Assembly: GCA_046350895.1 (NCBI GenBank) | Contig: JAXLZL010000005.1 | Span: 1-50,413, forward strand | DNA from: HK-STAS-PATE-2 sp046350895 | GTDB taxonomy: Bacteria > Patescibacteriota > Patescibacteriia > 2-12-FULL-60-25 | Length of the DNA stretch: 50,413 nucleotides | Reading direction: 5' to 3' | Shown: positions 15,902 to 24,163 of the stretch, piece by piece | Numbering within the stretch: position 1 is the stretch's first letter | Layout of the letters: every line of letters starts with the position of its first letter | The notes under the pieces: model-generated | The model's input: only the letters and a program-made list of their open reading frames with translations | The model's database searches: none | Told to the model about the DNA's origin: nothing | Program-made: the position numbers and the translations under genes

Positions 15902-16995
15902 ACTCCCAACCCCGCGTAAATTCGGCTGTCGGTCGTGACTTCTACCCAGGTCGTACCGCGGTTAAGCAAGACATCGGCACCATCGCGGCCTTCGAATTTC
16001 ATCGGTTCGCCCGGTGAACGCTTCCAGCGAATCAAATACTGTTTGCCATCGCGGTACATGGTGGCATCGCCGCTGCCGACCGTGCGCACTTCAAGGCGGC
16101 CATAATCATCTAGGATTTTTGAATCCGTGAGAATAACGATGACGTTTTTTGCTTCGATCCACTTGCCATCACGCGTCGTCATCGGCGAACCACGGTTTTG
16201 GCGAATATAACGGTTTTGTTCTTTGTCATACTTCCAGGTCACGTTATACGAACCGCCATAAGGTATCGAAACGCTTGAACCACTGTCACCGCGGTCGGTC
16301 GTGGTGGCCTCATCTTGAAAGGACCAGGATTTAGGCGCCATGGTGCTGGTGGCGTTTTTCTTTTCAATGTTGGCATTCAAGAGCTCAACCGACGTATAGG
16401 CATTATGCGGTGCCACGCGGCGGTTATCACGCCAGAAGGTAGCGCCGTTATAAAACTCATTCACGTCAAACAAGGTACTTGTTGCAAACGTGTTAATAAG
16501 GTCTAAAGCAGCCGGACTGCCGCCAACATGGGCATAAGCCGCCTTATAACCCGCAGCCCAGTCAACATAATACGGGCGCGCGCTGCGTACCGGGCCGATT
16601 TCATTTGCCGTCGAGGTTGCGTCAAAAAGCGCCATGAAGCGCGTGATGCCACCTTCAACAGGCGCTTCAAAAACAACGCTCGCCTGATCAAGGCCTGACC
16701 ATGGGCGCGCATCGGTATGGTTCTCAACCATGACGGCCATTGGGCGACGTGCTTCTTGGCCGGCAGGCACCATCACGCCGTCTAAACGGCGTGGCAAGAA
16801 TGCCTCCGTTGTCGTTGCGGCCACTTGTTGGTCAGGCAGATGCGCGTCAGGAGTACGGCGAAACGTGTCGTTCAAGATAAAATAGAGAAGTGTTGCCGAA
16901 GCGAGAAGAAACAAAACAGCTCCGACCGCGATAGGCGTTCGGAACTGTTTGACTTGCTCGATCCGGGCCTCCAACCCGCGGATCAAATTGTTCAT
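15898..16995 (-). CDS. DUF3048 (YerB-like) membrane-anchored protein
   Basis: 365 aa with one N-terminal membrane helix (about residues 22-44). The extracellular part shows the DUF3048 pattern: RPMAVMVENHTDARPWSGLD, ITRFMALF, GPVRSARPYYVDWA and AHVGGSPAAL, then a second domain with KYDKEQNRYIR and DGADVLLNRGTTWV. The family includes Bacillus YerB; its role is unknown, though it is always outside the membrane. It starts 2 nt after rplY on the same strand, so the two are co-transcribed. Confidence 0.9.
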   Translation of the reverse strand: MNNLIRGLEARIEQVKQFRTPIAVGAVLFLLASATLLYFILNDTFRRTPDAHLPDQQVAATTTEAFLPRRLDGVMVPAGQEARRPMAVMVENHTDARPWSGLDQASVVFEAPVEGGITRFMALFDATSTANEIGPVRSARPYYVDWAAGYKAAYAHVGGSPAALDLINTFATSTLFDVNEFYNGATFWRDNRRVAPHNAYTSVELLNANIEKKNATSTMAPKSWSFQDEATTTDRGDSGSSVSIPYGGSYNVTWKYDKEQNRYIRQNRGSPMTTRDGKWIEAKNVIVILTDSKILDDYGRLEVRTVGSGDATMYRDGKQYLIRWKRSPGEPMKFEGRDGADVLLNRGTTWVEVTTDSRIYAGLGV

Positions 16996-16997
16996 AA

Positions 16998-17675
16998 TTA
17001 TTTTGCGGCTTCTTCTTCAGCCTTTTTAGCTTCAGCTGCGGCTTTCTTTTCATCAGCCTCGCTCTTGATCGATGAAATATCGACGGCGGCGGTTGATTCA
17101 AGGGCTTTCAACTCGTCTTCGGTCAAAGGACGCGAGACAGCAGCGATAGCGATCTCACCGTCGGTGACGATTTCAACGCCCTGAGGAGCTTTGATGTCGG
17201 ATACCGAGAGCGAGTCATCAAACGTGGCAAGGGATTCGATGCTGAGTTCGATGTCGTGAGGAAGGTCGGCTGGCAAACAGCGGACTTCGACTTCGTCGAG
17301 AGACTGTACGAGCGAACCGCCAAGGACCTTAACGGCTGCGGATTCACCGACGAGCTTGAGAGGTACCGAGACAACCATCTTCTCTTTCATGTTTACTTGC
17401 TGAAAGTCGACATGGATCGGATTCATGGTGAGGGGGTGGACCTGAACCTCCTTGATGATGGCTTTTACGCTGGCATCGCCTTCAACCGTCACATCGACGA
17501 GCGAAGAGTGGCCTGCAGCGGCGAGCACCTTCAAAAATTCGGAGCGAGGCACCGAAATAACGCGAGGCGTCGTACCTGCACCGTACATGACGGCCGGGAC
17601 ACGGCTCTGTGCCAATTCATCTTTGGCGCGGCGGCCTACCGAAGTACGGGTAGCGGCGGAGAGGGCGTAATTCAT
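16998..17675 (-). CDS. rplY: ribosomal protein bL25 (Ctc form)
   Basis: 225 aa, the long TL5/Ctc form with an N-terminal 5S-rRNA-binding domain (VPAVMYGAG near residue 28, LKVLAAAGHSSLV) and a C-terminal beta domain (VEVRCLPADLPHDIELSIE). The last 30 residues are a lysine/glutamate/alanine tail that is probably disordered. It binds 5S rRNA in the large ribosomal subunit. The start has a T6 run and TATCGA upstream and no Shine-Dalgarno site. Confidence 0.95.
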   Translation of the reverse strand: MNYALSAATRTSVGRRAKDELAQSRVPAVMYGAGTTPRVISVPRSEFLKVLAAAGHSSLVDVTVEGDASVKAIIKEVQVHPLTMNPIHVDFQQVNMKEKMVVSVPLKLVGESAAVKVLGGSLVQSLDEVEVRCLPADLPHDIELSIESLATFDDSLSVSDIKAPQGVEIVTDGEIAIAAVSRPLTEDELKALESTAAVDISSIKSEADEKKAAAEAKKAEEEAAK

Positions 17676-17759
17676 AAAAAATCGATAAAAGTAGGCAAAG
17701 ATTACGCAAAAATGCGGATTACGTCAAGTTGAGGGTGGTTTAGGCCAATTTGCCTTATA

Positions 17760-18092
17760 TTAGCTGTTTTTTGTCGCTAACAGGGTCTGGCAAAGCTCCC
17801 CACTGCGTTCATGGATGGCGGTATAAAGCTCAAGGCATTCATCTGCGCCAACCGGTGCCGAGCCCTGCAGCCTTAGGGCATCATTTACTTTTAGGTCAGT
17901 AACCAAGCCCACCGTACTCACCCAACCATGGTTATCGGTTATAAAAGCCAACATACAACGGCCACACGTAGGACAGGTGCAATGAAAAAGCTTAGCCGCT
18001 TGGCTCTCTTGCAATAGCTGAACCGCCGCCTCTTTATAGGAGGCCTTGCAAAGAGGGCATTCAACCACCAAGCGCGAGGGGTGCAGGCTCAT
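17760..18092 (-). CDS. zinc-ribbon protein of unknown function
   Basis: 110 aa with two Cys-x2-Cys knuckles, CPLC (about residue 12) and CPTCGRC (about residue 40), which would bind one zinc ion, followed by a helical half without motif. It stands alone between rplY and gyrB with an 84-nt gap downstream. It could be a nucleic-acid-binding or regulatory protein; nothing further can be supported. Confidence 0.72.
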   Translation of the reverse strand: MSLHPSRLVVECPLCKASYKEAAVQLLQESQAAKLFHCTCPTCGRCMLAFITDNHGWVSTVGLVTDLKVNDALRLQGSAPVGADECLELYTAIHERSGELCQTLLATKNS

Positions 18093-18111
18093 ACCCTATT
18101 AGTACCGCGAA

Positions 18112-18144
18112 ACAAAAAGAATGACAATGCGTCATTCTTTTTGT
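18112..18144. terminator. bidirectional intrinsic terminator after gyrB
   Basis: A 14-bp perfect stem (18112-18125 with 18131-18144, loop AATGC) whose outer part is A5/T5. It lies right behind the gyrB stop codon at 18150. Confidence 0.88.
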
Positions 18145-18149
18145 TTGTC

Positions 18150-20210
18150 TTAGATATCGAGGTTCTTCACGTACTTCGCATTGGTTTGGATGAACTTCTT
18201 GCGAGGAGCCACTTCAGAACCCATCAACATGTCAAAAATCTCATTAGCCTTTTCAGCATCGTCGACCGTTACCACTTTCATGGTGCGGACTTCTGGGTCC
18301 ATGGTCGTCTCCCAAAGCTGTTCTGGGTTCATTTCACCAAGACCCTTATAGCGTTGGATATTGATGCCGCTCACCGTCTTGGTGCCGGAGTCGTCTTCTT
18401 CGCCCTCGACGGCCTCGACAACCTCTTCTTCTTCGACGGCGGCCGCCTTCTTTTTAGATTTGGCTTTTTCTTCTTTGAGCTTCATGAACTCTTCGACATA
18501 GTTGTCGCGTTCACCTTCGCTAAAAGCGTATTTGATGTTTTTACCCTTTGCGACCCTGAACAACGGAGGCTGAGCAATATACACGTGGTTATTGCGGATC
18601 AGTTCAGGGAAGTAGCGGTAGAACAAGGTCAGCAAGAGCGTGCGGATATGGGCGCCGTCGACATCAGCATCGGTCATGATCACGATCTTGTGATAACGCA
18701 ATTTGCCGAGCTCGAACATTTCGCCAATATTGGTGCCAAGCGCGATCACGAGATTTTTGATTTCGTTGTTGGCCAACATCTTGTCGAGACGAGCGCGTTC
18801 AACGTTCAAAATCTTACCGCGCAACGGCAAAATCGCTTGCGTATCACGGTTGCGGCCCATCTTTGCAGAACCGCCTGCAGAGTCACCCTCAACAATGAAA
18901 AGTTCGCACTTTTGCGGATCGCGGTTTGAACAGTCAGCGAGCTTACCCGGTAGGGTCAAGCCCTCGAGGGCGCCTTTGCGCATAACCGTGTCACGGGCAG
19001 CGCGGGCAGCGGCACGAGCACGTTGGGCAAGCACACATTTGCCAATGATCGCCTCAGCATCTTTTGGATGCTCTTCGAGAAAGGTGGCAAAGGCATCACC
19101 CATGACGGATTCAGTGGCACCACGAACTTCAGGCGTGCCAAGCTTACCCTTGGTCTGGCCTTCGAACTGCGGCTCCGGGTAGCGGACCGAGATGACCACG
19201 GTCATGCCTTCGCGTACGTCATCACCTGAAAGGTTATCGTCTTTTTCCTTCAAATAGCCCTTGGTGCGTGCATACGAGTTCAAAACACGAGTCAACGCGG
19301 CGCGAAAACCCTGCACATGCGTACCGCCTTCTGGGTTGATGATGTTATTGGTAAACGCATACATGGTCTCGTTATAGTCGTCCGTATATTGAAGACCGAT
19401 CGAGATCTCGGCTTTATCAACCTGCTTTTCAACAAAGAAGATGTTTTCGTGCTTTGGTTGTTTTTTGTGGTTCAGGTGGCGCACATACGATTCAACGCCG
19501 CCTTCAAAGTAAAAGGCGTAGGCATCGTGTTGTTTTGGCTCACGGGCATCGATGGCGATGAGCTTGATGCCTTTGGTGAGATAACACTGTTGGCGATAGT
19601 GGTCGACAACGCGCTGATAATCAAACGAGATCCCTTCTTTAAAGATCGTCGAATCCGCTCTGAAGATAATGGTCGTGCCGTGGTTATCGCTCTTACCGAT
19701 CTTTTTGACCGGACCTTGGGCAACGCCACGAGAGTAGAATTGCTCGTACTTGCCGCCATCGCGTTCAACGATCGCTTGAAAATCATCAGAGAGGGCGTTC
19801 ACGACCGAGACACCCACGCCGTGCAAACCACCCGAGATTTTATAACCGCTGGATTCGCCGCCGAACTTGCCACCGGCATGAAGCTTGGTAAGAACAAGTT
19901 CAAGCGCTGAAACGCCGTATTGTTTATGCGTATCCACTGGGATACCGCGGCCATTATCAGAAACGGCAACCTTGTCACCCGGCAAAAGCTTGATGGTGAT
20001 TTCGTTGGCGTGACCCGCCATCGCTTCATCAAAACAGTTATCGGCGACTTCGCGCAATAAATGAAACAACCCATCTGGTCCCGTAGAACCGATATACATG
20101 CCAGGGCGCTTACGCACTGGTTCAAGGCCTTCGAGAACCGAGATTTGATCGGCGCCGTAAGACCCTTTTTTCTTTTGCTCGTCAGTAGATTTGGCCATAG
20201 AGAACGGCAT
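18150..20210 (-). CDS. gyrB: DNA gyrase subunit B
   Basis: 686 aa. ATPase domain: EVADNCFDEAMAGHA, DNGRGIPVDTH and GGLHGVGVSVVNALS. Toprim: EGDSAGGSAKMGRNRD with LPLRGKILNVE, and DADVDGAHIRTLLLTLFYR. C-terminal QRYKGLGEMNPEQLWETTMD is diagnostic of GyrB/ParE. An unusual insert of about 35 residues, first lysine-rich then acidic (AVEEEEVVEAVEGEEDDSG), lies just before the QRYKGLGEM block. The box TATAAT at 20212-20217 is 1 nt from the first ATG (20210) and 13 nt from the internal ATG (20198), so the true start may be 20198, giving MAKSTDEQ. Confidence 0.96.
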   Translation of the reverse strand: MPFSMAKSTDEQKKKGSYGADQISVLEGLEPVRKRPGMYIGSTGPDGLFHLLREVADNCFDEAMAGHANEITIKLLPGDKVAVSDNGRGIPVDTHKQYGVSALELVLTKLHAGGKFGGESSGYKISGGLHGVGVSVVNALSDDFQAIVERDGGKYEQFYSRGVAQGPVKKIGKSDNHGTTIIFRADSTIFKEGISFDYQRVVDHYRQQCYLTKGIKLIAIDAREPKQHDAYAFYFEGGVESYVRHLNHKKQPKHENIFFVEKQVDKAEISIGLQYTDDYNETMYAFTNNIINPEGGTHVQGFRAALTRVLNSYARTKGYLKEKDDNLSGDDVREGMTVVISVRYPEPQFEGQTKGKLGTPEVRGATESVMGDAFATFLEEHPKDAEAIIGKCVLAQRARAAARAARDTVMRKGALEGLTLPGKLADCSNRDPQKCELFIVEGDSAGGSAKMGRNRDTQAILPLRGKILNVERARLDKMLANNEIKNLVIALGTNIGEMFELGKLRYHKIVIMTDADVDGAHIRTLLLTLFYRYFPELIRNNHVYIAQPPLFRVAKGKNIKYAFSEGERDNYVEEFMKLKEEKAKSKKKAAAVEEEEVVEAVEGEEDDSGTKTVSGINIQRYKGLGEMNPEQLWETTMDPEVRTMKVVTVDDAEKANEIFDMLMGSEVAPRKKFIQTNAKYVKNLDI

Positions 20211-20211
20211 T

Positions 20212-20217
20212 ATTATA
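20212..20217 (-). promoter_or_regulatory. -10 box of gyrB
   Basis: TATAAT on the minus strand. Transcription from it would start about at the annotated first ATG, which argues for the internal ATG at 20198. Confidence 0.6.
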
Positions 20218-20278
20218 GCCTAAAACCCCCGTCAGGTCGACCCATTTCGTCAAGGGCTGAGGGTAAGCCAACTTGTGT

Positions 20279-20284
20279 TATAAT
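20279..20284 (+). promoter_or_regulatory. extended -10 box 6 nt from start (leaderless type)
   Basis: TGT-TATAAT, then 6 nt, then the ATG at 20291. It is the clearest example in the window. Confidence 0.78.
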
Positions 20285-20290
20285 ACGGGC

Positions 20291-21160
20291 ATGCCAGCCG
20301 ACTTCTCGACAGGGAGCAATCTCTCAGACCAGCAACTTGAATTAGCCTCATTTTGGGTCAAACACCGTCTTTTATTAAGACGTGTCGGCTATGGTTCGCT
20401 CATTGGCCTTGGCGGCCTGCTTTGGGCTTTTGTGCTTTGGAGCCTTTTAGACGCCTACGCTATCTCGTATCCGGTCGAGTCGCGCATTACCCGCCGCATC
20501 CTGCAAAACCAAAACAATTTGGCCCCGCTCTTTTTAAAGGCCCCGACCCCCATCCACCCATCGGACGTGGTAACCTTCGCCAATACCGGTGGCCGCGTTG
20601 ATGCCATGGTCGAAATCGAAAACAGCAACGACGTATGGTATGCGGAGTTCGACTATTCTTTTGCCCTTGGCGACCAACGCACCGAAATCCATCACGGATT
20701 CATCCTGCCAAAATCGCGCCGCTTCTTGGTCGAACCAGGCATCACGGCCGGCAGCGTCCAACCTTCGCTCGTCATCGAAAACCTGTCCTGGAAGCGCATC
20801 ACCGCCGACCAAATCGGCGACTCGCTTGAGTCTTACCTTGAAACACGCCAGCCAACGATTAGCGACATCAAATACGCCCGTGATGAAACCATCGGTACTC
20901 AGGTCATTGGCCGCTCAACGTTTACCGTGACCAATAATACGGCTTATAGCTACTATGATCCTGAGTTCGTGGTTGTCTTATTGCGTGGCGGATCCCCTGC
21001 TGCGGTCACCCGTATCACCCGCGACCGCCTGAGTGCCGGCGAATCCGTGCCATTTGACATTCAATGGTATGACCAGCCTGCTGGCATTACCGAGACCATC
21101 GTCCAACCAGAAATCAACTATCTCAATCCTGCTGTCTACATTCGCCCCGAAGGGCAGTAA
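20291..21160 (+). CDS. membrane-anchored protein upstream of rodA
   Basis: 289 aa with one membrane helix (about residues 38-60). The outer part looks like two beta-rich domains (VTFANTGGRVDAMVEIEN; later GRSTFTVTNNTAYSYY) similar in layout to FxLYD/immunoglobulin-like folds. No catalytic motif. It precedes rodA by 41 nt on the same strand, so a role in envelope assembly is likely by position only. The start is fixed by the promoter; a longer frame upstream is rejected. Confidence 0.72.
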   Translation: MPADFSTGSNLSDQQLELASFWVKHRLLLRRVGYGSLIGLGGLLWAFVLWSLLDAYAISYPVESRITRRILQNQNNLAPLFLKAPTPIHPSDVVTFANTGGRVDAMVEIENSNDVWYAEFDYSFALGDQRTEIHHGFILPKSRRFLVEPGITAGSVQPSLVIENLSWKRITADQIGDSLESYLETRQPTISDIKYARDETIGTQVIGRSTFTVTNNTAYSYYDPEFVVVLLRGGSPAAVTRITRDRLSAGESVPFDIQWYDQPAGITETIVQPEINYLNPAVYIRPEGQ

Positions 21161-21201
21161 GGTAACTTGACGACGCCCGCCCTCAAGCGCACTCTCGTGC
21201 T

Positions 21202-22347
21202 ATGCGTTTGTTGCTCGATTATCTTGAGCGCCTTGATTGGATGCTTTTTGCCTGCATGGCGGCACTGACCGCCGTGGGGCTCATTGCCATTTATGGCATC
21301 GGCATCTCACAAGATCCACCAAGCCTGTTTTTGTTTTATAAACAGCTGGCCACCGTCGGTATCGGTCTTTCATTGATCGCGATTTTTGCCTTTTTGGATT
21401 ATCGCCAATTGCGTTCATTTGGTTTTGTCCTTTTTTTAGCCGGTGCCGGACTCTTATTGCTTGTTTTGTTTTTTGGCAGCGTGGTGAATGGTACCCAGGG
21501 TTGGTTTCGCATCGGCTCGCTCTCGTTTCAACCGGTTGAAGTCGCCAAGATGACGCTCGCTTGTTATCTCGCCGCTTTCTTTGCCGGCCGCGGCAAGAAC
21601 CGCCTCAGCTGGCGTGACTTTGGTTTGAGTTTTGCCGCCACCGGGTTTTATGCGGGTCTCGTATTATTGCAGCCGGACTTCGGTTCAGCCATGGTGCTCT
21701 TTGCCATTTGGGGTGGCATGTCACTGTTTGCCGGCTTGCCACGTTATGCCGTGATTATCTTGCCGATTGTTTTAGTGCTTTCATGTGGCGTGCTCTGGAC
21801 GCAGTTGAAGCCCTATCAAAAAGACCGTATCGAATCGTTTCTTGACCCGACCCGCGACCCGCGCGGCTCAGGCTATAATGCGATCCAAGCGCGCATCGCT
21901 TTTGGCTCAGGCGGATGGTTTGGCAAAGGCATTGGTGAAGGCTCGCAAGCCCGCTTGCGCTTTCTCCCGGCCGCTTCAACCGACTTTATTTTTGCCGTCG
22001 TCGGTGAAGAGATGGGTCTCGTCGGTGTCGCCGTCATCTTTGGCACACTTGGCCTGCTCGCGGTGCGCTATATGAAAATCGCCTTTGAGTCAGAAGACGA
22101 GTATGCTGCCTTGCTCTTGATTGGCCTCGGCACCATCACTCTCGTGCACATCACCGTGAATGCCGGCATGAACCTCGGCATCATGCCGATTACCGGCATC
22201 CCTTTCCCCTTCTTGTCCGCTGCGGCCTCGTTCATGATTACCACCTATGCCTCGATTGGCATTGCCCAAAGCGTCGCCGTGCGCCGCCGCCGCTCAACGG
22301 ACGCCGCAACCGGCAGTTACTTATTTGATGAAGTGGGCATCGGTTAG
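21202..22347 (+). CDS. rodA: rod-shape/peptidoglycan glycosyltransferase RodA (SEDS family)
   Basis: 381 aa, about ten membrane helices. SEDS blocks: GTQGWFRIGSLSFQPVEVAK (the loop before the fourth helix), LLQPDFGSAMV, the large outer loop with DRIESFLDPTRDPRGSGYNA and QARIAFGSGGWFGKGIGEG, DFIFAVVGEEMGL, and the C-terminal GIPFPFLSAAASFM (normally ...LSYGGSS). It polymerises lipid II on the outer side of the membrane during elongation. The last motif deviates from the consensus. A terminator follows. Confidence 0.94.
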   Translation: MRLLLDYLERLDWMLFACMAALTAVGLIAIYGIGISQDPPSLFLFYKQLATVGIGLSLIAIFAFLDYRQLRSFGFVLFLAGAGLLLLVLFFGSVVNGTQGWFRIGSLSFQPVEVAKMTLACYLAAFFAGRGKNRLSWRDFGLSFAATGFYAGLVLLQPDFGSAMVLFAIWGGMSLFAGLPRYAVIILPIVLVLSCGVLWTQLKPYQKDRIESFLDPTRDPRGSGYNAIQARIAFGSGGWFGKGIGEGSQARLRFLPAASTDFIFAVVGEEMGLVGVAVIFGTLGLLAVRYMKIAFESEDEYAALLLIGLGTITLVHITVNAGMNLGIMPITGIPFPFLSAAASFMITTYASIGIAQSVAVRRRRSTDAATGSYLFDEVGIG

Positions 22348-22354
22348 CAAAAAC

Positions 22355-22386
22355 AAAATCCCCCAACGTGATGTCGGGGGATTTTT
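22355..22386 (+). terminator. intrinsic terminator after rodA
   Basis: AAAATCCCCC (22355-22364) pairs with GGGGGATTTT (22376-22385), loop 11 nt. It is usable on both strands and also lies behind the minus-strand tRNA-Thr. Confidence 0.9.
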
Positions 22387-22389
22387 GTA

Positions 22390-22465
22390 TGGAGCCGAAG
22401 GCGAGACTCGAACTCGCGACCTCTACTTTACGAAAGTATTGCTCTACCAACTGAGCTACATCGGC
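22390..22465 (-). tRNA. tRNA-Thr (CGT anticodon)
   Basis: Cloverleaf on the minus strand: acceptor GCCGATG with CTTCGGC (one T-T mismatch at pair 6-67), D arm GCTC...GAGC, anticodon loop TTCGTAA with anticodon CGT, T arm GCGAG-TTCGAGT-CTCGC, and encoded CCA. Confidence 0.92.
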
Positions 22466-22475
22466 GTATTTTTTT

Positions 22476-22550
22476 TGGAGCGGGTAGCGGGAATCGAACC
22501 CGCCTTTCAGCCTTGGGAAGGCCGCATAATAACCACTATACGATACCCGC
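22476..22550 (-). tRNA. tRNA-Gly (CCC anticodon)
   Basis: Minus strand: acceptor GCGGGTA pairs perfectly with TACCCGC, anticodon loop TTCCCAA with anticodon CCC, T arm GCGGG-TTCGATT-CCCGC, encoded CCA. It lies 10 nt upstream of tRNA-Thr in the direction of transcription, so both come from one transcript. Confidence 0.92.
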
Positions 22551-22565
22551 ATTTTGGCAATGCGA

Positions 22566-22591
22566 GCCGCCCAAACCAGAGCCTGGGCGGC
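22566..22591 (-). other. GC-rich hairpin between a protein operon and the tRNA pair
   Basis: GCCGCCCA pairs with TGGGCGGC (8 bp). There is no T run behind it on either strand, so it is either a weak terminator or a processing or pausing signal before the tRNAs. Confidence 0.5.
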
Positions 22592-22627
22592 GGGACTGTA
22601 ACATGATCTTTTTGATGGTGCAAGCGT

Positions 22628-23248
22628 TTAAAACTTGAGATAACGCTCAGTCTTTTTGTCGAGAATCTCGGTCAGGGCGTCTTGAAAGCCGGTAGCCTTG
22701 CCCGTTTGGTCATTGAGCTTGGATGCCAGGGTTTCTTCGATGATCGCCGGTCGCAAGACATAATGCTTGAATTCTTCGGTGGACCAGCCAAATTGCTCGC
22801 GCAAGAAGGCATCAACTTCGCCCGGATTCGATGACGACGTCGTTTGCGTCAACAATTGCTCAAAGGCTGCGTCAACATCTTTTGACGTGAGGGTAAGGTT
22901 GTTTTCGCGGGCAAGGGCGTCGACAGCCGCCACACGAAGGGCGCGATCAAAGGCCTGTTTTTCTTCGGTTTTGCCAAAGGCGCCGGTGCTACCATCTTGT
23001 TTAGCCATTGGACTGTTCAAGAAGGTGCGCTCAGCTGACGCATGCGTAAGGTATTCGCTATACGGAACATTTTTGCCGTCGACCTTGGCCATGTCCATGC
23101 CGAATAGCGCTGCCGCCTTACCGATGAATGCCGATTCGCTGTGCACATAACGAACTTGGTACAGCAACATGGCACCAAGGCCAAGTATCACGGCTAAAGC
23201 GATAAGAACACCTGAACCCACCGCGAGCTGTTTTTTATTCAAAGTCAT
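22628..23248 (-). CDS. membrane-anchored SurA-N-like chaperone-type protein
   Basis: 206 aa: one N-terminal membrane helix (about residues 10-32), then a helical domain resembling the SurA/PrsA N-terminal chaperone fold (AFDRALRVAAVDALARENNL, DVDAAFEQLL, WSTEEFKHYVLRPAI). There is no PPIase (rotamase) domain, so it would bind, not isomerise, unfolded exported proteins. It starts 2 nt after the FtsB-like gene. Confidence 0.75.
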   Translation of the reverse strand: MTLNKKQLAVGSGVLIALAVILGLGAMLLYQVRYVHSESAFIGKAAALFGMDMAKVDGKNVPYSEYLTHASAERTFLNSPMAKQDGSTGAFGKTEEKQAFDRALRVAAVDALARENNLTLTSKDVDAAFEQLLTQTTSSSNPGEVDAFLREQFGWSTEEFKHYVLRPAIIEETLASKLNDQTGKATGFQDALTEILDKKTERYLKF

Positions 23249-23249
23249 A

Positions 23250-23663
23250 TTAGAAGAAATAATCGAACCAGAGCTGTGGATTAGTACGCGTATCAGGCGT
23301 CGAAGATGACACAGGCGCCATGGTTACGGCATCATCCGACCAAGTAGAGCTCGTGCCGTCAAATCCGCGCAAGATAATCACTCGCTCCCCTGGCTTTTTG
23401 AGTCCGAGACGGGTACGGGCTTCTTTATCGAGAGCATCGGGCGAATCCAAACGGTTTAAGAGCTCGGCTAACTCAAGCTTACGCCCTTCGAGCTGCTCGA
23501 TCTCGTTTTGCATGCGCTTCAGCTCTTGGTCGAACTTCCATTCACGGTAGGTCTCGCGGATACTTGAAACACTGACGGCAAAAAACAAGAAAAGGCTCAC
23601 GATCACAAATAAAGACCAGCGTTTGGCGCCGCTTTTTATGTGTGTTCGGGTTTTGGCTTCCAT
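23250..23663 (-). CDS. septum formation initiator (FtsB/DivIC-like)
   Basis: 137 aa: cytoplasmic basic start, one membrane helix (about residues 17-35), then a coiled coil (DQELKRMQNEIEQLEGRKLE) and the family block DSPDALDKEARTRLGLKKPGE. This is the plan of FtsB/DivIC, which bridges division proteins outside the membrane. The tail after residue 105 is serine/threonine-rich and has no counterpart in FtsB. The start is supported by TATAAT 6 nt upstream. Confidence 0.88.
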   Translation of the reverse strand: MEAKTRTHIKSGAKRWSLFVIVSLFLFFAVSVSSIRETYREWKFDQELKRMQNEIEQLEGRKLELAELLNRLDSPDALDKEARTRLGLKKPGERVIILRGFDGTSSTWSDDAVTMAPVSSSTPDTRTNPQLWFDYFF

Positions 23664-23669
23664 GGGCGG

Positions 23670-23675
23670 ATTATA
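23670..23675 (-). promoter_or_regulatory. extended -10 box 6 nt from start (leaderless type)
   Basis: TGC-TATAAT on the minus strand, then 6 nt, then the ATG at 23663. It overlaps the stop codon of the PH-domain gene (23671-23673). Confidence 0.72.
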
Positions 23676-24159
23676 GCATTTTTCTCGCCTCTTTCAACGC
23701 TTCGGCAAAACGGTCGACCCCGCTCACGCTAGGCAATTGAAATTGCTGGTTTTGCCCGCCTTTGATCGTGATGGTCGAGAGCTTGAGCAAACGACGCCAT
23801 GAACCGCGGCGACGCGCTTCGATTTGGCGAATGTCAGCCAAAGGCATTTCTTCACAGGTACGCGACCAGAGCTGACGGCGGCTCAATGAAATGAGGCGCT
23901 TATTGGTCAGCACCAAGGCCGTGCCGTCCCACAAGGCAAACCCGCGAACGATGCCATAGACGCTCACTGAGACCAAAAGCCCCGCGACGACCGCGCCAAA
24001 TGCACCGCCACGCAATAAGAAGAACAAAAAGAATGAAACACCGCAAAGCAAGAGCCCCCATGGCAATACCGATAGCCAAAGCGCTGAATGATGCAGGCGC
24101 AAAATGCACAAAACGGTTTCTTCTGGTTGGATGCGGCACAAGGCGCGTAAATCTCTCAT
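23671..24159 (-). CDS. bacterial PH-domain membrane protein
   Basis: 162 aa: two membrane helices (about residues 28-50 and 52-72), then a YdbS/bPH2-like domain with ALVLTNKRLISLSRRQLWSR and a basic strand region. The longer frame up to 24255 runs into the 3' end of murE and gives a non-membrane, proline-rich start, so the ATG at 24159 is preferred; it has TATCAT exactly 6 nt upstream. Such proteins are often near envelope genes; function unknown. Confidence 0.8.
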   Translation of the reverse strand: MRDLRALCRIQPEETVLCILRLHHSALWLSVLPWGLLLCGVSFFLFFLLRGGAFGAVVAGLLVSVSVYGIVRGFALWDGTALVLTNKRLISLSRRQLWSRTCEEMPLADIRQIEARRRGSWRRLLKLSTITIKGGQNQQFQLPSVSGVDRFAEALKEARKML

Positions 24160-24163
24160 AGCA

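Noticed and set aside
17676..17759. Leader peptide or riboswitch upstream of rplY
   Set aside because: The 84-nt gap shows no recognisable fold or ORF.
18081..18929. Long open frame opposite gyrB
   Set aside because: It is the complement of a well-defined gyrB; its protein is phenylalanine/histidine-rich, as expected of an antisense shadow.
22566..22591. Rho-independent terminator
   Set aside because: The 8-bp stem is good but no T run follows on either strand, so it is listed only as a hairpin.
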